Shown here: positions 23,178 through 35,500 of the stretch, one piece after another | Layout of the letters: every line of letters begins with the position of its first letter | Numbering within the stretch: position 1 is the first letter of the stretch | Assembly (NCBI GenBank): GCA_029641185.1 | Contig: JAPWGK010000006.1 | Coordinates: 992,001-1,056,000, forward strand | Source: Pseudofabraea citricarpa | Lineage: Eukaryota > Ascomycota > Leotiomycetes > Helotiales > Dermateaceae | DNA: 64,000 bases | Reading direction: 5' to 3' | The notes under the pieces: model-generated | Seen by the model: only the letters and a program-made list of their open reading frames with translations | Database searches by the model: none | What the model was told of the DNA's origin: nothing | Program-made: the position numbers and the translations under genes

Positions 23178-24881
23178 AGTAGTCCGAAGTTCTTGACCCT
23201 GTCTATAATGATGGGCATTTCTCTTTCGATTTGTTTGGATGAAGATACTTGAGAAGTGGAAAATTTGTCATGTTGAATGACATTAAGGCAGATTAACTTC
23301 GATAGTCTTTAGACATTTGCTTTGCAAACGAAAATGAGAACCAGTATTCAATCATAGCAGTAGTGTGTGACATGAAGGATTCCATCATTTTTCTTTTGGT
23401 AAGACGTGAGCTCGGTGCATGTCACACACCTAGTTATCGTGGCTGCCGAGCTAGGATACACCAAGAAGGACTGAAGTGGAAGCATAGAGCAAGAAATTAG
23501 CTGTCCAGGATGAGAAAACAAGCGGTAGCCTTGGTTGGAGCAGTACAAAGACTCAAGACACACGTACAAGCTCTTCAAGCTAGCTACGTCGACAATCCGG
23601 ATCAACCTGATCCAGATGCTCACCCCTGCAACTATGGCCAGGCCGAACTTGTGGATATTCTCTCCAGACTCGCCTCCGCAGAGCTGCTTTTCCGTCCAGA
23701 GCAGTCTGTATACAAAGACTACAGGGTGTGAGGGGCTTCATGGTTGTGACTTGCAGCCAAGAATTCTCACGATAACTCTAGCTTTCCCCCAGTTGGCTGA
23801 TACCAATCTGCTCTGCTACCGTCAGGCCGCTCAGTGATGGGCTGAGAAGTGTTGTGTATCTCGATAGTGCCTTGCATGCTGGCTCGGGCTGGCTACTCAA
23901 TCGATCCTTTCAATCCCAGGCATACAGGACACCGACTGATCCAGGCCATATCTCGCCCGTCCCTGGCATTGTGAGGCTACATGCGACATGAGATGGCTCC
24001 TGCGGGTTTCCTCATTCGACGTTCCTTTCGTCTGGAGTTGTCGTCGTCGCCATCGCTTTCACGTAAACCCTTCGTCCAGCCTCAGCAGCAGCCCAGTACT
24101 GTACGGTATGACATCAATTCCGGTGGATGGAGAAGCCGAGAATCGTTACGTCTGCCAGTCTGGCAGTGATTGGCTCATCCGTCAACGGGCGCGTCGCAAA
24201 TCCCTCTCGTCTTGCCTGTTGCGGTAACCCGTGCAACCTGCTCTCCACAGTTCGACAGAGGGCGGGGATGGAGAAACACATCCTTACCCCAAGTCTCGAG
24301 TCAGAACTTAGAAGGCAAAACTCTGTCCCCATGAACTCCACACCGGGCTCGCTCTGGGAAGAATAGTTGGCCGCTTTAGAATATCACAATTCTGTCCCTC
24401 GCTATAATCAAATGATTTTGAGTAATGGAACTCATTTCGATCGCCGTAGACTAAACAAACACTTATATGACGGTATATGACAGTTCGTAATCACATGCGT
24501 TATGACAATTATATGCTTCTCAGTAACCACAGACGACCCGATAACCAACCATTTTCAACGTACGATGTTCAATCGTTCAAAAGCAGCTTAAGGTGAGATT
24601 CCATATAGGCCAGGGTCGGAAGAACAAATGAAAAACCTTATTTGATTCGGTGCGTCCTGTACCTTCAGGTTGGTCGCACGAACGATCTTCGACGGACGGT
24701 ACGAATTCGTGCAAGCGCAGTATAGCATAACATCTAGTTCTTTAGTCGCCTTTCCCTCATAAGTACAAGAGACTTCTCCATCTTCATCAGTCATATCTGC
24801 TTTTCTGATCAATCTTGTCTTTACTGTGATATACCCCATTCTTGAGTTCCCCACACTCTCTCTCCCCACAGAATCTCCGAG
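23178..24881. other. intergenic, promoter of the sugar transporter
   Basis: Long spacer with several unsupported frames on both strands. One minus frame (24588-24929) overlaps the first exon of the transporter and shows no domain. The last 300 bp are the likely transporter promoter. No RNA or repeat seen. Confidence 0.45.
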
Positions 24882-27004
24882 ATGTTTGGTAGCAAGAAGG
24901 GTACCAGGTACTTTGGCCTGCGAGGCCATAAACTCAACAATGCTGTTGGAATATTGGCTGGTGTCGATTTTCTGTAAGTACTCTCCATTGCTTTTAATTG
25001 TGTGAGCATTGTCAAAATTGTTGAGTCTATTCCCTGTGATCTTGTCCCTGACTGACTCGAACCCAGTTTGTTCGGTACGTTAATCTCTCGAGCCAAAACC
25101 TTGCTTTATCCTCGCATGGTTTAAGGAGTTTGGAAAATGATTCGCCCTTCTAAACCTTCTGGAACCCTTCAGACTGTGTTGCAAGACCCTTTAAATTACC
25201 CCGAATAATACTAACATCCAAACAGGATATGACCAGGGTGTGATGGGCGGGCTGTTGACTTTGGGAAGCTTCGTAAAACAGTTCCCAGAGATCGATACTG
25301 TTGAATTCTCTACGAAGAATGGCTACCCCCAGAGTGTCGTAAACCACGTCTCGACGATTCAGGGAATTTCGGTCGCTAGCTATAATCTTGGATGTTTCAT
25401 TGGAGCCATCATAACCATATTTATTGGAGACCTATTAGGACGAAGAAAAATGATCTTTCTAGGCTCAGCTATTATGATCGTTGGTGCAGCCCTTCAAGCA
25501 TCGGCTTTTTCGCTTGGTCATTTCATCGCTGGCCGTGTTATTACTGGTTTCGGGAACGGTATGAATACATCTACTGTGCCCACCTGGGCATCGGAGACGT
25601 CGAAATCCCACAAGCGCGGTAAGATGGTTATGATTGAGGGTGCTATGATCACAGGCGGTATATGTCTGAGTTACTGGATAGATTTTGGCTTCTCTTTCCT
25701 CGAACCCAGTACAGTCTCATGGCGTTTTCCAATCGCCTTCCAGATTGTCTTTGCCATAATCCTTGTCTGCTTTATCTTGGATCTCCCAGAATCTCCCCGG
25801 TGGCTCATATTGAAGGGCCAAGAAGACGAGGCCATATCTGTTCTATCAGCTCTTGCGGATCTCCCTCCTGATGACCACCTCATTCAGTCTGAATTTGCTG
25901 AGATCAAGGATACCGTTCTGGAGATGAAGGCTTACGGCTACAAGGATCTTTTCACTATGGGACCTGATCGTAACGTACACAGAGTCATCTTGGCTTATGT
26001 CAACCAGGTCTTTCAGCAAATCAGTGGGATTAACCTCATCACTTACTATGTGAGTATTCTCAAAACGCCATTGTCTCGAGGTGGTAGAATGTCACTAATC
26101 CAGAGCCTTTGCTCGCTAGGCTGCAACCATCTATGAGAATTACATTGGCCTCGACGGATTCACATCGCGTATTCTAGCAGCAGCTAATGGCACCGAATAC
26201 TTCCTTGCCTCCTGGATTGCTGTATATACCATTGAGAAGTTTGGCCGTCGCTCGCTTATGCTTTTCGGTGCCGCAGGTATGTCGGGTAGCATGGCCATCC
26301 TCGCCGGAACGAATTACGCTTCACAGGTCAATGTTGGAGGTTCAGCACCTGGCATTGTTTCTGCGATCATGTTATTCGTCTTTAATACTTTCTTCGCCAT
26401 TGGTTGGCTAGGAATGACTTGGTTGTACCCGTAAGTTCACCTCACTGTTGAACGTGCCACGCTAACGACTCACAGTGCTGAAATCGTACCGCTCCGCATT
26501 CGAGCTCCTGCCAACGGACTCAGCACCTCAGCCAATTGGATCTTTAACTTCATGGTTGTCATGATAACCCCTGTATCCTTCACCTCTATTGGATACAAGA
26601 CATATATCATCTTTGCGGTCATGTAAGTACATCTTGTCTGGTGGGAGTGCAAGCAGTATCTGACTGAATTCGCGAGCAGAAACGCGTTTATTTTCCCCGT
26701 CGTGTATTTCTTCTATCCCGAGACGGCCTACCGCTCGCTCGAAGAGATAGACGCCATATTCCGCAAGACAAAGGGCTGGTTCTCGGTCGTCTCGACGGCC
26801 AAGCACGAACCTCTCCGCTATGGGAAGCACGGCGAGCTCCTAGTCGATTACTTGGAAACAGACGAGCATATCATCAGAACTCACAGCAATGCTGGACATT
26901 CCGGCGCGAAGCCTTCTGATCGCAGGGTCGAGAATATCAATGATGGGAACTTCAGCGGCGTGAGCTCGACTTCGGATGGCGTGCCTCCGAAGCAGGAGGT
27001 TTAA
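24882..27004 (+). CDS. MFS sugar (hexose) transporter
   Basis: Six exons (24882..24973, 25067..25074, 25226..26049, 26120..26430, 26476..26622, 26680..27004) give 568 residues. It is a twelve-helix sugar:H+ symporter of the major facilitator family at the plasma membrane. Signatures include LLFGYDQGVMGGLL in helix 1, GDLLGRRK between helices 2 and 3, and LPESPRWL before the central loop. Others are QQISGINLITYY in helix 7, the PAEIVPLRIR loop, and a PETAYRSLEEID end. A hydrophilic C-terminal tail follows. Exon 2 is an 8-nt microexon (tttgttcg) that supplies part of LLFG; skipping it breaks the frame. The sugar transported cannot be told from sequence. Confidence 0.94.
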
Positions 27005-27792
27005 TTAAGCAAGCAGCGTATACAGAGGGATGGTGCAGGGTGGAATAATGACGGTTAATGTTAAATGAAACGGGGGCGCGGGATTGTATATATGCGTGCA
27101 CGAACGAGAGCTTTCTCTTCTGGGTGGAGATTTCTATCACTTTTATACGGCGTCATATTTGAGATGCCTCTCGCTGACTTGGAACACCAAAATTCCACAA
27201 AACTTTTATGTCCCAACTCCAATTGAGATTTGAGGATAGTACAGCAATTAAACAGACATTATTATATGGTTAAATTTAAAGTGCGTAGATCATTGCGCTC
27301 GATTGCCTATCTTGGTATTTGCTGCATTGCATTGCAACGTGGTATCTGTCGTTACCATGCCATTGGGTATTGCTGGTGGACTCATGACTTGTAGTGAACA
27401 AATGTCGATAACAAAAGTCTACTTTTGAGTCGCCATATATGTTTTATAATAAGCATAGACTTTATAGCTATGATCTGTTCATACATACCTGAGTGTGACA
27501 TGCTTTTTGATATTTAATATTTTGTGCTAACTACGCATTTCAAAATAGATATAAGTTTTTCTAATTCCTTTATGCTTCCAATTGTATAGCTCAAAGTCAA
27601 TGTTTAATATATATACGCTTTTTAGAAAGGTTGGGTTACCACATAAAAGTACAGTGACTAAGTGGTACTTAAATGGATGTATTTTTAAATGATGTCATCA
27701 ACTTGTGACCTCGCGCGAACCTCGTGAGCTTCACCCCGCGCGCGCAGACGCGACCTCAAACCATGCACACCAGAATGTGAAAAGGTCTCAGG
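27005..27792. other. AT-rich intergenic region
   Basis: Strikingly AT-rich between about 27170 and 27690, with no open frame of note. It then turns to a short GC-rich patch (cgcgcgcgcagacgcg) just before the SRAP gene. No repeat family or RNA gene was recognised. Confidence 0.5.
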
Positions 27793-29153
27793 ATGTGTGG
27801 ACGGTACTCAATGGCCTTGGTTAGTGATATGTGCAACTGCTCAGGTTTTCTTTCCACTGACATGAAGCCAGCGGCCAGCGCAAGTGCGAGCCTACCTCGA
27901 AGATGAGAACATGCCTGTGCACGAGGCGCCTGAAGACGAGGGCGACGATTCTCCACGACAATCCTACAATTTCGCACCAGGCTACAATGGGATCGTGTAT
28001 CGCGCAGACGTTCCATACTGGGGCGCTGGCCCACGAGCTCACAAGAAAGGGGATGGTGAATCTACCGGAGATGAGGAAGCTCAACAGCCACGAGAGGAGG
28101 CGCAAGGAGAGACACGATACAAAATCCAGACAATGAAGTGGGGTTTGATTCCCTTCTGGACGAAACGCAGTCCGGATTATGGATCGTTGATGAAGACGAT
28201 CAATTGCCGTGATGACTCGTTGATTGAGGACCGTGGACTGTGGAATACGATGAAGCAGAAGAAACGATGTGTTGTCATAGCGCAGGGATTCTATGAATGG
28301 TTGAAGAAGGGTAAGGAGAAGGTCCCGCATTTCGTTAAGAGGAAAGATGGCAAGCTTCTCTGTATGTTGGGCCTATGGGACTGTGTGCAATACGAAGGTA
28401 TGTCTTGCTCGGTTCAGAAATGTTGGTAGGGTACTGATCGATATCACGTCAGGCTCTGAAGAGCGATTGTGGACATATACAGTCATCACAACTTCATCTA
28501 ACAAGCAACTCAACTTTCTACATGATCGCATGCCCGTAATCCTCGATAATGGCTCAGAAGAGCTCCGAACCTGGCTGGATCCTAAACGCTCAACCTGGTC
28601 AAAAGAACTTCAATCGCTTCTACGTCCATATGAGGGAGAGCTCGAAGTATATCCTGTAAGCAAGGATGTAGGCAAAGTTGGGAACAACTCGCCACAGTTC
28701 ATCGTCCCCATAACTAGCAGCGAGAACAAGTCCAATATTGCGAATTTCTTCGCCAAAGGAGCTACCAAGAAAGCTGAGAATGCGACTTCGCCCAAGGATA
28801 AAGATGTTGCTTCTTCTAAGGACATGAAGCAAGAGATTTCATCAACGCCTATCAAGAAAGAACCAGATGAGAAGAGAGATACGATCGATCATGAAGGCAC
28901 CGAGGATAATGCACCCCTCCCCATACCAAAACCAGAAGAACGCGAACAAGGGATCAAACATGAGCTGGATGATGCGCCAGAAGGAGATTTTCCTCCCAAG
29001 AAATCTATCAAGGTTTCTGATAGTCCTGCCAAATCTACAAGGAAGACGAAAAGTGCCACGAGTAATCATACTGCTTCGGCTAGCCCTTCGAAATCTTCTA
29101 CGGCGGGTAAAGAGAAGGGAAACCAACGTATCACGAGTTTCTTTGGAAAGTAA
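27793..29153 (+). CDS. SRAP-domain protein (HMCES/YedK family)
   Basis: Three exons (27793..27819, 27872..28397, 28453..29153) give 417 residues. The first exon encodes only MCGRYSMAL, and Cys2 becomes the N-terminal nucleophile after Met removal. SRAP proteins covalently trap abasic sites in single-stranded DNA at replication forks. Family landmarks follow in order: YNFAPGYNG, MKWGLIPFWTKR, NCRDDS, GFYEWLKKG (catalytic Glu) and FLHDRMPVIL (catalytic His). The C-terminal 160 residues are a Lys/Ser/Pro-rich disordered tail. It ends in RITSFFGK, a PCNA-binding-like motif that fits a fork-associated role. The short first exon is certain because MCGRY must be the true N-terminus. Confidence 0.94.
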
Positions 29154-30622
29154 TGGTTTGGCTGGTTGGGGCTGTGCGCTGGCGTTTTATGGTGGTTGGC
29201 ATAGATGCAGCCAGCTGATATTGTTTTCAGAGGTTCGTACAAATAGTTTCATGTTAATCTCGCAATGTCTTTGATATGCAGGCACCTGTTACTGTAAGAA
29301 TGAGTGCTGATGAGTCACTTAGCTCGCTTGACTTCTGTATTTAGAACATTTCTTGCGCCTTTTGCATTTCCGCTATTCTGCAAAATGTTGGTTCGAACGG
29401 ACTATCATCCGAACAAGCCTTTTTGCTGCTATACTTTCGATCCTGGTTGGTAATGATAGAGCTGTACCACTTCTTCTGGCGGTCTGAAGCAGTTTTCCTA
29501 TCGGAAGAGATGAGTTTGTTTGACAGATTCGCAACTACAACTACTATGTGTAGAGATGGTGTTGTCAGCGAGACTTTGACTCTTCAAAATCGCTTCATGG
29601 TATAAGCTTGCTCGATCTAGTACTTTTTAGTTTGTATATCCCTTTCTACCCCCTTGAATTGACGACCTTTAGAGAAGTTGGAGTTGTTAGTGTTTGGCTG
29701 AGGATTTAATCCCAGGAGTCCTGAGACTCTTGGATATCTGCGACAGCGAGGAAGAGAAGATACGACATTTATTACCTGACAGTCAACGTATATGAATTAA
29801 ATATCTACTGTGGATAAGTAAGAGGGAGAATCAGCAACAAATGCTCCTTCAATCTCAATTTGCTATTCATAGCAAGCTCCTCCGGAACGGCAGGAACAGG
29901 AAGATCAAAGAAACAAAATGAAAGCTTCATGTAACCGAGCACACGAGAGAGCAGACCCTCTTCAATTGAGTTTAATTCACGCCACCCGACTGCTTCCACA
30001 TCAGGATTCTCCGATCTCTTCCCCAATTGAACTTGGGATGAACTCTCTCCCCTCTTAGCACACCAGGATCACGATAAGAATTTCTAGGTTCCGGTGCTGC
30101 CACGGGTCTTGGCCATCAGGAACTACTTGGCGGGGGAAGCAGACGACCAATCATACCTCGGTTGCTAACCACGACCATTTATTGCCAAGGTTCTGAATAA
30201 GGCAGAACTGCATTCGAGAACCATTATGGCAGGCTGCGGGGGACATTTAGAGAGGGGTTGGGAAGGCATACAGGAACACGGTGGGCACGTTTTGTAGCTC
30301 GAGGATCTGCGTGGATGTTTTTTCTATTTTTCAAGCCTCATTTGCGTCATGGATCCGCTAACGCATATCATACATGGGTAGCTGACCGTAGCTCAGGATA
30401 AGAGATGGGATTTACGGGCTCACCGACCAGGAAGAGCTGCAGCTGCAAAGTGTAGCTGCAAATTCAAGAGGAGCTACTGGGCTTGTACATTACAAAAAGC
30501 TCCATGCTCCCCTTCCATCGAGCATTTGGAAGCAGCAACTGTGTTCCTGAGCTATTCATTACGGATTGATCCTCAGCCCGAGTCAAAACTCAAGACCAAG
30601 AACCAGCCTGTCAATTCTCACC
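29154..30622. other. intergenic
   Basis: No supported gene. The short frames (for example 29805-30026 minus) lack recognisable domains. The final 250 bp are the likely promoter of the secreted phosphodiesterase. Confidence 0.45.
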
Positions 30623-31864
30623 ATGCGTTACGAGTATACCGCCCTCAGCACGATCGCCTTCGGGCTCGCATCCGCCGTGCCTACATCATGGAAACCCAGC
30701 TACGAAAAAGTACACCAGAAGCCGCTGAACGTACAAATGGGACCACGGCCCTACTATCTCGTCGAGAACATGGACGCAGGTCCATTGAAAGAGGAACTTC
30801 AATCCTGTACAGAGGGACCTTTCACGACGTCCGATTTCACCATCGGCCACCGCGGCGCACCGCTGCAATTCCCGGAACACTCTCGCGAATCGTACATGGC
30901 CGCCATTCGCGAGGGAGCCGGCATTGTCGAGTGTGATGTAGCTTTCACAAGCGACAAGCAGCTCGTGTGTAGACACTCGCATTGCGATTTACATACCACG
31001 ACCAATATCCTTCAGATTCCAGAACTGGCAGCGAAATGTACGAGCCCATTTACGCCCGCATCCAATGGAACAGAAGCAAGTGCCAATTGCTGCACCAGCG
31101 ATATCACGCTTGCGGATTTCAAGTCTCTATGTGCAAAGATGGACGGGACACCAAACCCTAACGCAACGACTCTGGATGAATACCTCACAACTCCCGTGTT
31201 CCGAACGGATCTATACGCAACATGCGGAACCGTTATGACGCACGAAGAAAGTATTGATCTCATCGACAGCTATGGTTTACAATTCACACCCGAGCTCAAG
31301 ACGCCATCGGTGGAGATGCCCTTCGACGGGTACACGCAAGAGCAATTCGCACAAGATGTGATCGAGGCCTACAAGAGACGAAACATCGACCCCGCCCGCG
31401 TGTGGCCACAATCGTTCCTCATTGACGACATCTACTACTGGATCCAAGCCGAGCCGGAATTCGGCCAGCAGGCAGTCTATCTTGACGAGCGTGTCGATAC
31501 CGTCGAGGGATACGTCAACGCAACAGCCGGCATGGGCGAGCTCGTCGCCAACGGTGTGAGGGTTCTCGCACCGCCTATCTTTGCGCTCGTCCAGTTGGAG
31601 AACAACGAGACCATCGTCCCGTCAGACTACGCACTCGCGGCCAAAGACGCCGGGCTGAAAATCGTCGCGTGGAGTTTCGAGCGCTCCGGCTTCTTGAATG
31701 AAGGCGGCGACTACTACTACTACACGTCCGTGGCGCCCGTCATCAACAACGACGGCGACATGTATACGGTTCTCGACGTGCTCGTCAAGCAGGTCGGCAT
31801 CTTCAAGATGTTCTCGGACTGGCCGGCCACGGTGGCTTACTATGCCAACTGCTTCGGCCTGTGA
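30623..31864 (+). CDS. secreted glycerophosphodiester phosphodiesterase-family protein
   Basis: A single-exon gene of 413 residues, starting at ATG 30623 (ctcaccATGcg). A signal peptide (YTALSTIAFGLASAVP) is followed by the GDPD TIM-barrel signature: TIGHRGAPLQFPEHSRESY (catalytic HR), GIVECDVAFTSD (Glu and Asp metal ligands) and RHSHCDL (catalytic His). A metal-binding Glu follows in TPELKTP. Several N-glycosylation sequons and paired cysteines fit an extracellular enzyme that hydrolyses glycerophosphodiesters, probably for phosphate or choline salvage. The C-terminal part has a Tyr-rich stretch (DYYYYTS). Codon third positions look more GC-rich than in neighbouring genes, which may reflect high expression. 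Confidence 0.88.
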   Translation: MRYEYTALSTIAFGLASAVPTSWKPSYEKVHQKPLNVQMGPRPYYLVENMDAGPLKEELQSCTEGPFTTSDFTIGHRGAPLQFPEHSRESYMAAIREGAGIVECDVAFTSDKQLVCRHSHCDLHTTTNILQIPELAAKCTSPFTPASNGTEASANCCTSDITLADFKSLCAKMDGTPNPNATTLDEYLTTPVFRTDLYATCGTVMTHEESIDLIDSYGLQFTPELKTPSVEMPFDGYTQEQFAQDVIEAYKRRNIDPARVWPQSFLIDDIYYWIQAEPEFGQQAVYLDERVDTVEGYVNATAGMGELVANGVRVLAPPIFALVQLENNETIVPSDYALAAKDAGLKIVAWSFERSGFLNEGGDYYYYTSVAPVINNDGDMYTVLDVLVKQVGIFKMFSDWPATVAYYANCFGL

Positions 31865-32598
31865 GCAGTGAGAATCAGCGGGGCGACCTTCTGAGGAGTT
31901 TATGATTAAAATGAATATTGGATCGGCGAAGATAGGGGAGCTGCCTCTCTTGTATATAGAAAGAAAAAGAGAGTAGTTGGAGAGAGAGATAGAAATCAAA
32001 ATCGTAATGTTTATAAACAGTTTGCCGGTTCTGCACCCTTCTCAAGCGAGCTTATTGCTGAATGTACTCTCACTGCATAGGCAAAGTAAGCCAGGCCGAA
32101 AGTCCAGATGTTCCTTGATTCCACAGTCTTGGTCGGATGGAGAAGAAAATGAGAAGAAGACAGCTCCAGTCATGTAACAACAAGATCAGATATGCATGCG
32201 TATGTAGGTAGTAGGAAGTAGGTAGATGTGTAAATGTGATTTGGTTTAAATACCTAGGTAGGTAGGCAGGTAGGTATGATAGGCTTCTCACGAGAGTAGT
32301 CCTGTAAACTATCCTACTCCCTCTCCCTCCTGTCCTAGCTAGCTAGCTAGACAGAGAGATAAATATGAACGAAAGACAAAAGCGAAAACAAAAACAGATG
32401 CCTGCTCCGCTCGGTTCCGCTCCCAGCCCACCCTATGCCTCGCTGAAAATGCAAGACGGTATCCAAAAAGGAAAAAGACAAATGGAAGGATACACGAGAT
32501 CGAGCCAAGGATTTTTAGGGCCCCTCCCAAAGTATTAGATGAGTCAGTATGCTCCCCATTATGTTCAAACTCCACTCCGCACTTTTGCCTGCCTGTTT
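31865..32598. other. convergent 3' flanks with short repeats
   Basis: Spacer between two converging genes. It contains TAGG-rich repeats near 32190-32276 and a CTAG run at about 32335-32350. No supported gene. Confidence 0.5.
32250..32276. repeat. TAGG-type short tandem repeat
   Basis: Imperfect copies of TAGG/CAGG follow one another. A looser TAGG-rich patch begins about 60 bp upstream. It is most likely a microsatellite in 3' untranslated sequence. Confidence 0.6.
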
Positions 32599-35500
32599 TT
32601 ATTTCTTTGCTTCTGTTGCTTTTGCTGTTGTTGTTACGGTTGGTTCTGGCTCCTTAGAACCTTTGGCTTCTTCTTTCTTTTCTGCTGCTGCCGCCGAAGC
32701 TTCCTCCCCGATAACCCACTCACACTTTGGGAGGTTTGGTCTCCCCGTTGGTCCTACATCTGCTCTATTAGGCAACGCCTTGTGGAGACTTTCGAGTTTT
32801 TTAATGTTTTTGTAGTATGCATGTAGGTTGGCATAGCCTTGACAATGGCCCCATTGTCGAGATACCTCATCCAAGAGTGGCCATAGGGCATAATCAACAA
32901 TGCTGATCTTGTCCCCGGCCATAAATTTGTCGTCCCCGATCCATGTGTTCCATACAGAGAGTTCCTTCTTGAAGGGTTTGACCATATATGGATCGGCACG
33001 CCATTTCTCGAGCAGGGAACAGACAGCGAAGTAGCGAGTCAAAACCCTAGCATACGATACCGGTGATGTAGAAGCTTTGTCGCTGTATGGCCCGTATGTG
33101 ACGCTGATATACATCAAAACGGCCAAATCACCCTCGCAAACAGATCTCGCAAGATCATTGTCAACGAACTTAACCGGTAAGGACTCTGGGATCTCTGGAA
33201 CGTCGTTCTGAGAACTCCCACCCTTCCAATTGAAAGATGGTGAGATTGTGCACTCCGTCCACTCAATGCCCATATCTGCCAGCATGAACTTGACCCTAGT
33301 ATCTGGAATAAAATCTCCAGAGAGAAATAACTTCCTAGCATTGGAAAGATGCAACACGTCAAAGCCTGCACCATAAACCTCACTCCAGTCGAACTGACTA
33401 GACTGGTTTTCCTTTCCAAAAGCAAGTAACATTTTTTCGGCTTCTGGTGTTTGTCCATTGATGACAGATTGTGCATTCTCCTTGGTTTTCGAGGTTGCCC
33501 CTTGGCCCCAAATTTTGACCTGCCCTTTATCAAGGAAAGTCCCGATCTTTCGGAAAGTCAAAGAGATTCGTCCGCCATCATATGCCAGTTCCTCTTCCGA
33601 TTTCTCACTCGCCATTCGCTTATCTTGTCGTATCGCATGTAGCCAGCGCATGTTGGTCCTCAAGTCCATCTTACACATGGAGTTGTGAGGCAGTGGTGCT
33701 CGACATGACTTACGAGGGGCAGGTTCCTCGTCGGGCTTCTCGTTGCTTTTTGGCTGTTTTTTGGTTCTGAGGACCATGGTTCGTTGAGCGCCGAGGCTGA
33801 CATTCGCAATGAACGTGCCAGGAACAATATCTAGTGTTTTATCGCTGTGTTCAGAAATGTGGTCATTCCCGTTTCGATAAAATTGTATCAAGACATGGTT
33901 GACTTCATGACCTAGATGTGACTCAACTTGCTTCCTAATGTCTGCGACAAATGGAGAGAATGGAGACAGAGGAGGTGATTCGTCTGCAGGATGACGATAT
34001 ATCGGAATACTACCATCATCTCCAACTTCGCCCTGAACACAAACAAGTCGCGGTACATCTCCACCTTGATGTGACATCTTTTGCCACCGTACCTCGTCTC
34101 GTACTTTCTCAAACACATCGCGAGAGATATCGCCAACAAGAAGATCATGGATAACAGTAGTATCACCTTCGCAAATCATTTCTGGTACATGCTCAGGCTC
34201 TTTGCTCGTTTCCTGCTGAGATACCTCTTCCTTAGGTATAAGTAAATCACTATTGCCATCTGGCACAGGTTTCTGTTCCGCTTCAGGAGCATTCGACTCT
34301 ACGGTAGTGTCATTTGATTCCTCCGTAGACAGGGATGGAACAGAAACATTGGACGATTTATCTTCATCGGTAATTGTCATCTTCTCAAGTGCTTCTGAAG
34401 CTGCTTGAAGTGTATCGCGAGTAGGCGATTTGCTTTTTGGAGGCGGCTGGCTTGGCCCTGCCTTTGCTTCGATGTCTTTTTGTGTTGGCTTGGGGGGATT
34501 TGATGGTCTTCGACGAGTCTTTATCTTCGTCCTCACCCGTTCCCGTTTGGGGGCGTTCGGTGTAGGTTCAGCCAAAGATTTGGTTGACTCATCTAACGAG
34601 TCACGTGTGACCGTACCAAGTTCTGAGGCCGAGGCTGCTGGATTGGGTTTAGATATTAGAGGCCGTTCTGGTATGGGTTCCGATTTGGCACCTTCTCGCC
34701 CTTTCTCTTGTGATTTGTCCAAAGCTAGCTTCTTCATCATGTTTTCCAGAGTTGTGCTATCATTATTTCGCAGGCGAACATCCCTCCTCAGAGCGTCTCT
34801 CCTAGGAGCAATTTTCCGTGCTCTGGCTCTTTGTCTAGCCAATTCTTTCTCGTGCAATTCTTGAATGAGGTCTGCACTGGTCATGACATCACATCCAGTG
34901 AACTCAGTAAGTTGCCTCAAAGCCTCGTCATGCCTAGCTTTACTTCGATACCCACAGCAATCCACAACTAAGGTGATCGAATACCCATGCCGTGCTGCAT
35001 CCATTGCTGTAGCAAATACACTGATGTTGGTAAGGGATCCACATATATATATTTCCGTCACAAATCTCCCCCTCAATGTTTGAACCAGTTGCCCGTCTTT
35101 GAAAGCTGAATAGTGGGATTTCTGGAAGATGAGATCTTTTTCGTTATCCAGAGTCTTGACAACACTTAGTACCAGATTTGATCCGGGTGACTCCTGTAAG
35201 CCAATGCGTGGTTTCCACCCAGGTTCCATAGTTAAAAAGGTTTCAGTGAGTGGCGCTTCCTCGTCTTCGCTCCCGTCCTCCTCGATATCGAAGCCATCGA
35301 GTCTCGCAAGTCTCTCGGCAAGTCTGCTATTACGGCGGAGCGAGTTCATAGATGGTCTGGGAACCGGCCCTGCTTCTGGTTCCCTACTGCCAACCGGCAG
35401 CTCCTCGTCTGTTATCACATTCTCGCTATTAGGGTTGGTCTTGTTGTTTATAATGCGACAGGTATGGAATTGACTGCGGAACCATAGTACATCGCCAGCG

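Noticed and set aside
24588..24929. 113-residue minus-strand frame before the sugar transporter
   Set aside because: It overlaps the first coding exon of the transporter on the opposite strand, has no domain and no splice partner.
27821..28330. 169-residue minus-strand hydrophobic frame
   Set aside because: It is antisense to the SRAP catalytic core, which has all family motifs.
29805..30026. 73-residue minus-strand frame
   Set aside because: Short, no recognisable domain, no neighbouring exons with compatible splice sites.
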